Assembly: GCA_028583405.1 (NCBI GenBank)
Contig: CM053251.1
Coordinates: 9,514,102 to 9,578,101, forward strand
Length of the DNA: 64,000 nucleotides
Source of the DNA: Pogonophryne albipinna
Taxonomy: Eukaryota; Chordata; Actinopteri; Perciformes; Artedidraconidae
Direction: 5' to 3'
The notes below the pieces were generated by a model. That model was not told the DNA's origin. It made no database searches and saw nothing but the letters and a program-made list of their open reading frames with translations. Position 1 is the first letter of the stretch. Each line of letters opens with the position of its first letter. Below, piece by piece: positions 10,447 through 21,083 of this stretch. The position numbers were made by a program, and so were the translations under genes.

Positions 10447-10976
10447 GGGCATTGTACCCGCTTCACCATGAAGAGCCTCCGCCGACGGTTAGCACGCCAA
10501 GCTAGCTTGTCGGGACAGGACCCCCTCATGTCCGCTGATTCGCCGTCCGGCAATCAAGACATGGTGGCGTCCGCCGCAGAGATTGAGCCCCGCGCTGTGT
10601 TAGACTGGGGCTCAACAACGGCGACAGCCGCTGAACCGGAGCTCCACGCCGTTTCAGGCTGGGACCCGGTGGCGGCAAGAGCCGCGAGAGCGGAGCCCCG
10701 TGCTGTGTCAAGGGCATTGTACCCGCTTCACCATGAAGAGCCTCCGCCGACGGTTAGCACGCCAAGCTAGCTTGTCGGGACAGGACCCCCTCATGTCCGC
10801 TGATTCGCCGTCCGGCAATCAAGACATGGTGGCGTCCGCCGCAGAGATTGAGCCCCGCGCTGTGTCAGACTGGGGCTCAACAACGGCGACAGTTGCTGAA
10901 CCGGAGCCCCACGCCGTTTCAGGCTGGGACCCGGTGGCGGCAAGAGCCACGAGAGCGGAGCCCCGCGCTGTGTCAA
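10447..10976 (+). repeat. 265-bp tandem duplication over the DIRS ORF1 start
   Basis: GGGCATTGTACCCGCTTCAC starts at 10447 and again at 10712, and the following 265 bases are repeated with a few substitutions. The duplication includes the ORF1 start codon (10468 in the first copy, 10733 in the second). Because 265 is not a multiple of three, the first start leads into a short frame ending at 10770; only the second start reads into the full ORF. Confidence 0.88.
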
Positions 10977-12187
10977 GCTGGGGCTCCCAATTGGACCTCA
11001 CCATGGTTCCACCCGCGGAGGATGTCCTGGAGTTGGACTACATGGAGGACGAAGAGGATGCCTCTGAGTTCCTCCTGTCTGACTCGGATGGGGATGACAT
11101 CTTCGTTTCATCGGCTCAGGCTGCAAAGCCGGGAGCGATGTCCGCTCACCCGGGCGAGAGCACACCAGCTTCGCCCGTCCTAAGCATGGACTTGCAGGCC
11201 GTGTGTCAACGCGCTGCGTCCAGGCTGGACATCCCATGGCCTGAAGTGGCCAAGGAGACCTCCAGATCTCGCTACAAGGGGAAGAACTTGCCCCAAGCAG
11301 CGAGGACGAAGAGGCAGCTCCTTCCAGTCTTTCCGGAGATGCTGGACGAGGTGTCGGTCTCGTGGAGAGACCGTCCCTTCAGCAACAAGGCCCCAATCCA
11401 GGGTGCCTCCTCCCTGGACTGTGACGGTATGGAGAGGCTCGGCCTGCTCCGCATGCCGCCCATGGAACCGCTGGTGGCAGCCCACCTCCAACCGAGGCTG
11501 GCTTCGACACCAAGCAGGAACCCCATGCTACCGGCAAAGGCAGACCGGTTCCAGTCAGCGATGACCGAACGGGCCTATAAAGCCGCAGCTTTGTCCGCCA
11601 GGGCTCTCAACGTCTCCTCGCTGCTGACCGCCTAACAGGCGGAGCTTTGCGAGGACATGTCGAGCAGACCTGAGCCTGCCGTGTGGGACGAGATCGCAGC
11701 GATCACGGACATTTGCCTCCGTGTGCAGCGCTGCGCAGTCCAAGCCACGGGCAAAGCGCTGGGAATGATGGTGGTACAGGAGAGAGCCAGGTGGCTCAAC
11801 CTGACCAACCTTCCAGACCGGGAAAAAGAGGATGTTCTGGACATGCCTATTGTTCCCGAGGGCATATTTGGCTCCGCTCTAGCTTCAATGCAGCTGAGGT
11901 GCGAGTCAAAAAGGAAGGGAGACGAGGCTCTCCAGCTGTGTCTCCCCCGAAGGGTCCAGCCGCCACCTCCAATGGTCCCGCAGCAGGCCTTCACCCAAGC
12001 TGTCTCACGTCCTGTCCGGTTCAAAATACCGAAGCAGCAGAGACCGCAGCCCGTCCCGGGTCCCCAGCCCGGGCACGAGACAAGAGGGAGCTGGCCAAGA
12101 AAATCTCCGGTCCCGGCAGCTGCCGCTCAGGCACAGCCGACCCAGGTTTTCAGCCACCAGGCGAGGAAGAAGAAGCGGGCGGCCTGA
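10733..12187 (+). pseudogene. DIRS ORF1 (gag-like)
   Basis: Read from the second copy of the start codon. Acidic and Ser-rich at the N-terminus (about residues 80-130), it continues to an in-frame TAA at 11633-11635, and the same frame resumes at once and runs to 12187. The total is about 485 codons and the C-terminus is basic (HQARKKKR). Position before the reverse transcriptase and composition fit the gag-like protein of DIRS elements. The lone TAA lies in an otherwise open frame, so it looks like a point nonsense mutation. Confidence 0.75.
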
Positions 12188-12879
12188 CCGCCTCCTCTCC
12201 TCTCCTCGATGAAGGAGCTGGAAGTTCCCTGTTCCCCAGCTCCAGAGCACGTTCCAGTGTTGGATGCTCATGTGTTTTCGGGGTGCCACCATGCCCCCAT
12301 CTTCCCGCCGCCTCGAGTGATGCCAGAACGTTATCCTCAAGTTCGCGCCATCAGGGAAATGGACTTAACATCAAAGACAGCAAGTTCCGCTGCCTGTTTA
12401 AGTCACACAAACACATGTCATCATTGTTGTTTCAAAATAAATCATTTTCCACTGTCGTTTCCAGGCTTGAAGCCAAGGGTGCAGTCAATAAAAATGAAAA
12501 GAAAAACAATATAAACAATAAACAGTCTGTCCTCTGCCCCTCTTTTGAGAGCGGCTACGGCCTCTCTCAAAAGGCGGACAAGAGAAGGGATTGTGAAGGC
12601 ACCACCGCCACGGGCATGCGCAGTGTCAGCCGGGGTTGTCAACCTGGGGTACCACCGTGTTCAGACACTAGAGGGCCCCATAACACAACAAATAGAGACA
12701 CAAAGGGCAGACGACAGAGATGTGACATCTCCACTCGCTTTGAGAAGCGAAAAGTGGAGGATGCTCACAGATTCTGCTTGGGTTTTCAAGACAGTAACAC
12801 GGGGCTCAGGCTCCAATTCGCTGTCACCCCCCCCCTCACTTCTCGGGCATTCTGTATTCACAGGCCCGGGGAGAGTCGG

Positions 12880-14155
12880 CCCATATTCTAGAGCAAGAGA
12901 TTTTCTCGCTACTAGAAAAGAAGGCTATATCTATAATACCCGCCGAACAGAGTCAGAGCGGCTTTTATTCCAAGTATTTCCTCGTTCCCAAACGGGGAGG
13001 GAACGGAATTCGGCCTATACTAGATTTGAGAGCTCTGAACAAATATCTCAAAAGATACAAATTCAGAATGCTCACTCACACATCTCTGTTGCGTCTCGTG
13101 CGCCAAAACGACTGGTTCACATCAGTCGACCTGAAAGATGCGTATTTCCACATCCCAGTATATACCCACACAGGAAATATCTGAGGTTCGCCTTTCAGGG
13201 TGTCTGTTACAGAGTACTTCCCTTCGGTCTGTCTCTCAGCCCGCGAGTGTTTGTACGGTGTACGGAAGCCGCGATAGCCCCGTTAAGACAACAGGGTATT
13301 CGCCTGGCAACTTATCTGACGATTGGCTCCTTCTCGCACAGTCGGAGCAAGAGGCTATTACGCAGACGAATGTCCTCGTAAAACACCTGCTCGACCTGGT
13401 TTTCGTAATAAACACAGAAAAGAGCATGTTGTTCCCAGCCCAGACTGTACTCTTACATGAGGGAGTTTCAGCGCTGGGTAGCTGCCCTCAGATTGGACCC
13501 CGCGCGTCATGGCACGCGGAGAGTGATGGTCACTATGAAATGCGTAATGGCACTGCGCCACTGGCTACACCCGACTTTTCTAGTACGGGGCGTGCCTATG
13601 GGTGCTGTCCTATCGCGGAAGGTGGTCACCACAGACGCATGTCTGACGGGCTGGGGGTGTATATACGAAGGTCGACCTGTGAGGGGTCTCTGGAGCAGAG
13701 ACCTCCAACGGTCACACATAAATTATCTGGAGCTTTTAGCGGTGTTCCTCACCCTGAAACGCTTTCTGCCTTTTCTCAGAGGACATCATGTCCTCGTGAG
13801 GACAGACAACACGACCACAATATCGTATATAAACCGCCAAGGGGGTTTGCGTTCTCTCCAGTTACACATGCTGGCACGCAAACTGATCTTATGGAGCTGC
13901 GGACGTCTCCTCTCTCTGAGAGCGACGCACGTACCAGGAGTGATGAACCTCGGAGCAGATCTGCTGTCCAGAGGTGCACCACTATATGCAGACTGGACTC
14001 TACATCCAATGATTGTGAGTCAGCTGTGGGTGCGTTACGGCCGAGCCGCGGTAGATCTGTTCGCATCAAAAGAAAATGCTCAATGTCAGCTGTTCTTTTC
14101 AATGCGCACGTTTGGCCTCCGGTCCTTCTGTACGCATTCCCACCCCTGGCTCTGA
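12880..14155 (+). pseudogene. DIRS reverse transcriptase and RNase H
   Basis: Reverse transcriptase motifs are readable: the finger region before LVPKRGGNG (about 12985-13010), the palm stretch SVDLKDAYFHIP (about 13118-13153) and LPFGLSLSPRVF (about 13216-13251). At the catalytic YLDD near 13312-13325 one base is missing, so the frame shifts exactly in the active site. RNase H follows (TDACLTGWG near 13630; RTDNTT near 13800; an ELLAVF stretch with the catalytic Glu), open to 14155. The start is approximate because no ATG marks it. The region about 12190-12880 between ORF1 and reverse transcriptase holds overlapping ORFs but no domain I recognise. Confidence 0.85.
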
Positions 14156-14353
14156 TACCCCCAACTCTGGCCAGAGTGAGAGAACAACGCCACACACTTA
14201 TCCTGATAGCTCCGCACTGGCCTGCAATGTACTGGCTGGCGGAGATATATCAGCTGCTGTGCGGGCAGCCGTGGCAGCTCCCACTACGCAGGGACATACT
14301 GTCTCAGGTGGGGGGGGGGCGATTTTTCACCCACACCCAGAGCGCTTGGCACT

Positions 14354-15412
14354 ATGGGCCTGGCCCGTGAGTGGTACAATCTGAATACAGTGGGGCTCCC
14401 TCAGAAGGTGATAAACACTATTCAGAGTGCAAGAGCTTCCTCCACCAGGTCTCTCTATGACTGTAAGTGGAGGGTGTTTGAGGAGTGGTGCCTTCAAAAA
14501 GGACACATCTCTTTTCAATGTCCTGTCAGGGTGATTTTATCATTTCTACAGGACTTAATTGATAAACACAGAGCTTTCTCTACGATCAAAGTGTACCTGG
14601 CTGCTATTGCTGCATGCCATGTGGGCTTTGAGGGAAAGACGGCTAGCCAACATCCTTTGGTCTGCCGTTTTATGAAAGGGGCTCGCAGGCTCCTTCCTGT
14701 TTCCAGGTCACTGGTGCCCTTATGGGACTTGGCAGTGGTTTTAGATGGGCTCACTCGACCTCCATTTGAACCCCTGGAAGAAGCTGACATGAAACACCTG
14801 TCACTGAAGACAGTGCTGTTACTGGCTCTGGCATCTGCCAAGCGAGTCAGTGACATTCATGCGCTCTCTGTACATCCTTCATGCACTCAGTTTGCCCCGG
14901 GGCAAACGAGAGTGTTGCTGAAGCCCAACCCTGCCTTTATACCTCAGGTGGTTGGCTCATGTACCCCCATTGACATTGTGGCATTTCCTCCGTCGCTGTG
15001 TTCCTCTGAGGAACAGCGGCCGAATTTGCTGTGTCCAGTTTGTGCTTTACGCATCTATATGGACAGGTCAAAAGAGTTTTGTTGTAATGACCAACTCTTT
15101 GTATCCTGGGCTAACCCTCAGAAGGGCAAGCCCGTTACCAGGCAACGGCTCTCCCACTGGATTGTGGAAGCGATTGCTCTGGCTTATACGAGTCAGGGTT
15201 TGCAGGCACCAACGGGCCTGCGTGCTCATTCTACTCGTGGACTGGCTACATCCTGGGCTTTGTTCAAGGGTGTTTCCATCCAAGACATTTGTGCAGCAGC
15301 GAGCTGGTCCTCGCCGCTCACTTTTGTCCGCTTTTACAGGCTAGATGTCTCTGCTCCAAGTGTGGCCCGCGCAGTGCTGGGTCCCGTGTTGAGACAGAGT
15401 TCTACCTGTTAA
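14354..15412 (+). CDS. DIRS tyrosine recombinase
   Basis: A 352-residue intact ORF. It carries the tyrosine-recombinase residues in order: Arg in SAKRVSDIHAL (about residues 157-167), His-x-x-Arg in AHSTRGLATSW (about 292-302), a Trp-containing block (ASWSSP) and the nucleophile Tyr in FVRFYRLD (about 328-335). The N-terminal half looks like a helical SAM-like DNA-binding domain. It would recombine circular element DNA into a target without duplication, which fits the GTT junctions. It is the only unbroken ORF of this DIRS copy. DIRS elements of some lineages also carry a methyltransferase; I see none. Confidence 0.9.
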   Translation: MGLAREWYNLNTVGLPQKVINTIQSARASSTRSLYDCKWRVFEEWCLQKGHISFQCPVRVILSFLQDLIDKHRAFSTIKVYLAAIAACHVGFEGKTASQHPLVCRFMKGARRLLPVSRSLVPLWDLAVVLDGLTRPPFEPLEEADMKHLSLKTVLLLALASAKRVSDIHALSVHPSCTQFAPGQTRVLLKPNPAFIPQVVGSCTPIDIVAFPPSLCSSEEQRPNLLCPVCALRIYMDRSKEFCCNDQLFVSWANPQKGKPVTRQRLSHWIVEAIALAYTSQGLQAPTGLRAHSTRGLATSWALFKGVSIQDICAAASWSSPLTFVRFYRLDVSAPSVARAVLGPVLRQSSTC

Positions 15413-15470
15413 GTTCTGGTTGTTTTTGGTGAATTTCGAGATAAGCATGTCTAGCAATACGGGAGTTTCA

Positions 15471-15570
15471 ATATCCCATAGTGAGACATCGAACGGAGTG
15501 TTATGAATGAGAACTATAGGTTACTTACGTAACCCCAGTTCTCAGAGTAACATGAAGTGAGATGTCTCAC
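15471..15570 (+). repeat. DIRS internal complementary region
   Basis: Two joined parts: 15471-15517 is the reverse complement of the left end of the element, and 15518-15570 is the reverse complement of the right end (15745-15812). This is the template that DIRS elements use to restore both termini and make a circle before integration. Confidence 0.88.
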
Positions 15571-15592
15571 CAGACGGCCCTTCTTGCTAAGG

Positions 15593-15815
15593 CGAAGCGA
15601 GAAGAGGTGCTTATTTTGAATGACGCTGCGTCGTAGCGCAAGCTACTTAAAGGGTGGGTGGATTCCCTGACGTTGACGTCAAGATCACCAGCCAATCAGG
15701 ATTGGCGTAATGAGATTGATGCTTCTGTTTGCATACGCGTTGAGGCGCATCCCATAGTGAGACATCTCACTTCATGTTACTCTGAGAACTGGGGTTACGT
15801 AAGTAACCTATAGTT
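15593..15815 (+). repeat. DIRS right inverted terminal repeat
   Basis: This is the inverted partner of the left repeat. It ends with a short self-complementary stretch (GGTTACGTAAGTAACC) and the junction GTT at 15813-15815. Confidence 0.88.
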
Positions 15816-18800
15816 TTCTTTTATCATCTGTCTGCCCAATACATTTACTGGGCAGAGATCTGATTCTCCGGTTCGGCTTAGACCTCATTTCCACAAATGA
15901 GGGTCTCAAAGTCCGACGGCCATCTCCATCGATGGTTCAAAACCCCACATTTGATGATAAAGAACTGTTGAATGTGTACCAATGGCTGCTGACATATCCT
16001 GATTCTCAGGCGTTGTTGCGTTTGACTGATCAACGTGTTTTTCCACCTGCTGTGTTCATGGAGACTTCTCATTTGCATTGTACTGCTAACGTGGTTGATG
16101 AACCGTGTATATACTATGAGGAGAGTTTTCTGCTGGAATGTTTGAATAATGAGCTCATGCTTAAAACTATGTATTGGAATTCGCTGCACAGCGCTGTTTC
16201 TGTTACACTCACACCCACACAACACAAGCTGTATCAAATCCCAGGGGCGGTCCCACACATTTCACTAGCCAGGGGCCCCACTGATAGATGGAGAGATTTG
16301 GGTCCAATCGTTAAAGACTGGGAATCTAGTACTGATTGGACTAGCACAGACGACCCGTTGATTAAGTATTCCTCATCACATGACGTGTTTAAGTACAGCA
16401 TCGACTGGCCAGTTAATGTACTGCGTTCTCTGATTCTCACAGGCAATGATGACTATGTTAACCCCGTTCCTGGCCCATCTGGCCCGGAGTTCTCATTTTT
16501 CAGTCATATTTCTGAGCTCCCTGACGCGCTAAAAACAGTGCCTCAAACACTGTGGGCAGCCCACAAATATGATGTAGGTTTGATTCGCTCTGCGGAGCCT
16601 GTAGTTATCACTCCTAAGTCCACGTTCCGTCCAAATCAACCCCAGTACCCATTGAAACGTGAAGCTGTTGATGGCATTCGGCCAGTGTTTACCTCTCTGC
16701 TTAAACAAGGGGTCATTATTCCGTGTAACGATTCCCCGGTACGCACTCCAGTGTTTCCTGTCAAAAAGATCAGAGACAACCTCCTGACTAGTGGAGATTT
16801 GTCCAGGATTTACAAGCTGTAAATGCAGCTGTGCATGCACGCGCACCGCTCGTTCCAAATCCTTATCTGATTCTTTCCCAAGTTCCAGCCTCTGCAGCAT
16901 TTTTTACTGTCATAGATCTCTCAAATGCATTTTTCAGTGTCCCTGTACACAAAGACAGCCAATTCTGGTTTGCATTTGAATATGATGGTAAACCTTACAC
17001 ATTCACACGTTTGTGTCAAGGCTACTGTGAATCTCCTACTGTGTACAACCAGGCATTGTGTACAAGTTTGGCCTCTCTACAAGTTTCTAAAGGCACCGCA
17101 TTCATACAGTATGTTGATGATCTTATGATTTGCGCGCCCACAGCTGAACAATGTGAAACCGACACTATTGCTTTGTTAATGCACCTCGCAGCCGAGGGCC
17201 ACAAGGCCAGTTTGTCAAAACTCCAATATGTGCAAAGAACAGTTACATTTTTGGGTCATGTCATTTCAGGAGAGGGGAAAACGCTTTCAGATAAGCGTAT
17301 TGCATCATTGGCTGCTCTGCCAAAACCTGTCACTAAGCGACAAATGATTTCATTTTTGGGTATGTGTTCATACTGCAGGTCATTCATTCCAAACTATTCT
17401 CCAATCGAATTGCCACTCCGTACTATCATGCACGTCACTGGTTTGAAACCTACAGATCACCTCATATGGACGCCTGATGCCGATGAAGCCTTCATTAACA
17501 TGAAGCTGGCTCTCCAATCCCCACCGACGCTAGGTCTACCTGATCACACTAAACCTTTTACTCAGGCAGTGGATGAACGACATGGGTGTATGACCTCAGT
17601 TCTCCTTCAAGATCATGGGGGAAAACAGAGGCCTGTTGCCTATTTCTCCTCCAAGCTAGATCCTGTAGCTGCTGGCCTGCCTAAATGTCTCCGTGCAGTT
17701 GCTGCAGCTGAGAAAGCGCTCAACTCCTCACGTGACATTGTGGGATATGCACCTTTGACCCTGTTAGTTCCACATGCTGTTTCTCTCATCCTCTGTGAAC
17801 AGAGAACATCACACCTCTCTGCTGCACGTTACCTTAGGTATCACACATGCCTGTTGGACATGCCTAATGTTTATGTCAAGCGATGTAACACTCTGAACCC
17901 AGCGTCTCTTATGCCTTTGCCTGAAGACGGTGATGAACACGACTGTGTTGCCGAACTTCTCATTGTGTGCACACCTAGACCGGACTTAAAAGACGTTCCT
18001 CTGACCAACGCTGACCTCATTTTGTATGTTGATGGGTCTGCCTCTCGCGACCAAGGGGGCACTAATCGGGTGGGTTTTTCTGTTGTTTCAGATTCTGCTG
18101 TACTCCGTTCCGGCCCACTCCCATGCCACCTCTCAGCACAAGCAGCAGAGCTCATCGCACTAACTGAAGCCTGCACGTTTGCAGAACGCAAAACTGTGAC
18201 TATCTATACTGACTCACGTTATGCTTTCGGGGTAGTACACGATTTTGGGGCAATTTGGAAGTGTAGACAATTTCTGAAATCTGATGGCAAACCAGTACTT
18301 AACCATGTACTGGTTGCAGGCTTACTAGACGCCATTCTGCTCCCATCTGAAGTTGCAGTCTGTAAATGTGCCGCACACGCAAGCAGTACAGACCCAATTT
18401 CCCTAGGAAATGCGTCTGCTGACTCAGCCGCAAAGGCAGCTGCTCTGATTCCTCTCGCACCTCACGCACACTCATTTGTTAAAATCCCTGTCTCCTCCTT
18501 CACTGACAAAATGTCATCACTGACTTCCATGCAGCAGCTAGCTCCACCAGTTGAGAAGGCTCAGTGGAAGGCTGCTGGGGCTGTTTTTGACCCAACCTCC
18601 AGCATCTGGGTTGGTCCAAATTCCAATCCATGTCTCCCAAGACATTTCTTCCCTCATTTTGCTAAGTTGACACATGGGTTGGATCATGTGTCAAAAGGAG
18701 GGATGTTAGAGGCTATCAATCAGGAGTGGTTCACAAGGGGGTTCACAGTAACAGCTCAAAAGCACTGTGAAGCATGCCTAATTTGCATTACGCAAAATTC

Positions 18801-19660
18801 TGGTAGACCAGTAAAGGTTACAGGACCCGGAGCACATCCACCTCCCACCAGGCCATTTGAGCACCTAATGCTGGATTTCATTGAGCTTAGCCCATCAGAG
18901 GGTAAGAAGCACTGTCTGGTGGTGGTTGACATGTGGTCCAAATGGGTTGAAGCTTTCCCAGTAAAAGCACATACAGCAAATGCTGTGGCAAAGGCACTAC
19001 TGAGGGAAATCATTTCTAGATGGGGACTACCAGACAAAATTTCTAGCGACAACGGTACACATTTTGCTAATGAGGCCATTACCCAGATAGGAGAATACCT
19101 GGGCATGGACATCAGAAAGCATTGTGCGTATCATCCACAGAGTGGGGGGTGCGGTGGAAAGAGAGAACGGCACAATAAAAAACAAGCTAGCAAAATGCTG
19201 TGCAGACACAGGTCTGTCATGGACACAAGCTCTGCCCATTGTGCTGATGTACATGCGGATGCGGAAACGAACACGGAGCCAACTCAGCCCATTTGAAATC
19301 CTTTTTGGGGCTCCTCCACAGATTGGACTCAAGGCTCCAGGATGTCCTCTTCCCTCCACAACTTTGTGTGAGGATGCTATGTTGTCATATTGTGTTAACC
19401 TGTCATCCACTTTAGCAGACATCCGACGTCAGGTAGCCGCAGCCTTACCTACCCCTGCCACTGGTCCACTTCACCATCTCCAACCCGGCGACTTCGTGCT
19501 GGTCAAGGATTTCCGGAGAAAGAGCTGGAAATCCAATCGTTGGCAAGGTCCCTACCAGGTGCTTCTCGTCACCCAGACAGCGGTCAAGGTCGCCGAGAGA
19601 GCCACGTGGGTCCACGCCAGCCACTGCAAGGTCGTAGTCACAGGAAAGGAGAAATGGTAG
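15816..19660 (+). pseudogene. pol: ERV-B pol: protease end, reverse transcriptase, RNase H, integrase
   Basis: Coding resumes in register directly after the DIRS element. Protease ends near 15900, and a spacer carries PHISLARG (about 16253) as in ERV-A. Reverse transcriptase begins near 16560; a frameshift near 16785-16830 splits it. The long frame 16831-19296 holds YVDD (about 17110), RNase H (VDGSAS near 18030; TDSRYA near 18209) and the integrase zinc site and core (DFIELS near 18875, SDNGTHF near 19045). A second frameshift at the G-run 19143-19150 moves the last Glu of the DDE set and the GPY motif (about 19548) to the frame ending at 19660. The order, and an uninterrupted RNase H-integrase joint, help define the LINE insert in ERV-A. 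Confidence 0.88.
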
Positions 19661-19775
19661 AAGCAGACGACAACAAGTGACGTGCCAAGTCACCAACGGA
19701 GAAGCAGACGACAACAAGTGACGTGCCAAGTCACCAACGGAGAAGCAGACGACAACAAGTGACGTGCCAAGTAAC
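19659..19775 (+). repeat. 41-bp tandem repeat after integrase
   Basis: Units starting AGAAGCAGACGACAACAAG occur at 19659, 19700 and 19741, an exact 41-bp period; the third is cut short after AAGT. The array begins at the integrase stop codon. Confidence 0.9.
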
Positions 19776-19850
19776 CACCAGAACCACACTTGCACTACAT
19801 ACACCAAAACTCACACTACACACACAAGGTGTCACGAGCGAGTGCCTCTG

Positions 19851-20755
<905 letters not shown>

Positions 20756-20848
20756 TGCCTCTGGTTCCTCGTTTGTGTTATCGGTGTGCGGGGTCTGACT
20801 GTCCGTGTCACAAAATCAACCAAGGGAACACACACACACACACACCAG

Positions 20849-20971
20849 ATGGAGCATCCCCGCCTCGTGATGAGGGCTCGCCTGGAAAGACGACAACGCA
20901 ACCGTGAGCAATGTGGAAAGTGCGGATACTACTGGAGAGCCTGGACAATCATAGAATGGTTCCTCTGCATA
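20849..20971 (+). pseudogene. Possible start of ERV-B env, cut by CACTA
   Basis: From an ATG at 20849 an Arg-rich stretch is followed by a CGKCG motif and a Trp-rich hydrophobic part, and then the CACTA terminus begins at 20972. Its place after integrase suggests an envelope leader, but there is no diagnostic motif. The rest of env and the 3' LTR would lie beyond the CACTA element. Confidence 0.3.
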
Positions 20972-21083
20972 CACTGCAAAAACTGAAATCTTACTAAGAT
21001 GAAATATCTTAAATCAAGACAAAATATGCTTATATTTTGTCTGCTAAGATATTTCCTCTGACAAAGAAGTTTTTGCAGTAGTG
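20972..21083. repeat. CACTA terminal hairpin
   Basis: CACTGCAAAAACT at 20972 and its near inverse AGTTTTTGCAGT ending at 21079 enclose AT-rich sequence with inverted TAAGATGAAATATCTTA-like parts, the subterminal structure of CACTA elements. Bases 21084-21832 between it and the transposase stop are AT-rich 3' non-coding sequence without recognisable features. Confidence 0.75.

Larger units (their letters stand above)
9635..15815 (+). mobile_element. DIRS-type tyrosine-recombinase retrotransposon
   Basis: A 6181-bp element with inverted terminal repeats, an internal complementary region next to the right repeat, and ORFs for a gag-like protein, reverse transcriptase-RNase H and a tyrosine recombinase. 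It has no integrase and no target duplication. Both junctions share GTT (9635-9637 and 15813-15815), as expected for recombinase-mediated insertion of DIRS elements. Removing the element with one GTT puts the ERV-B protease back in one frame. The coding regions carry a stop, a duplication and a frameshift, so this copy is probably dead. Confidence 0.93.

Noticed and set aside
11683..12891. 402-residue ORF in the DIRS element
   Set aside because: Overlaps ORF1 in another frame and runs towards the reverse transcriptase; composition is that of a shadow frame.
13138..14370. 410-residue ORF in the DIRS element as one protein
   Set aside because: Only its start (after the YLDD frameshift) is reverse transcriptase; from about 13457 the real frame is the RNase H frame.
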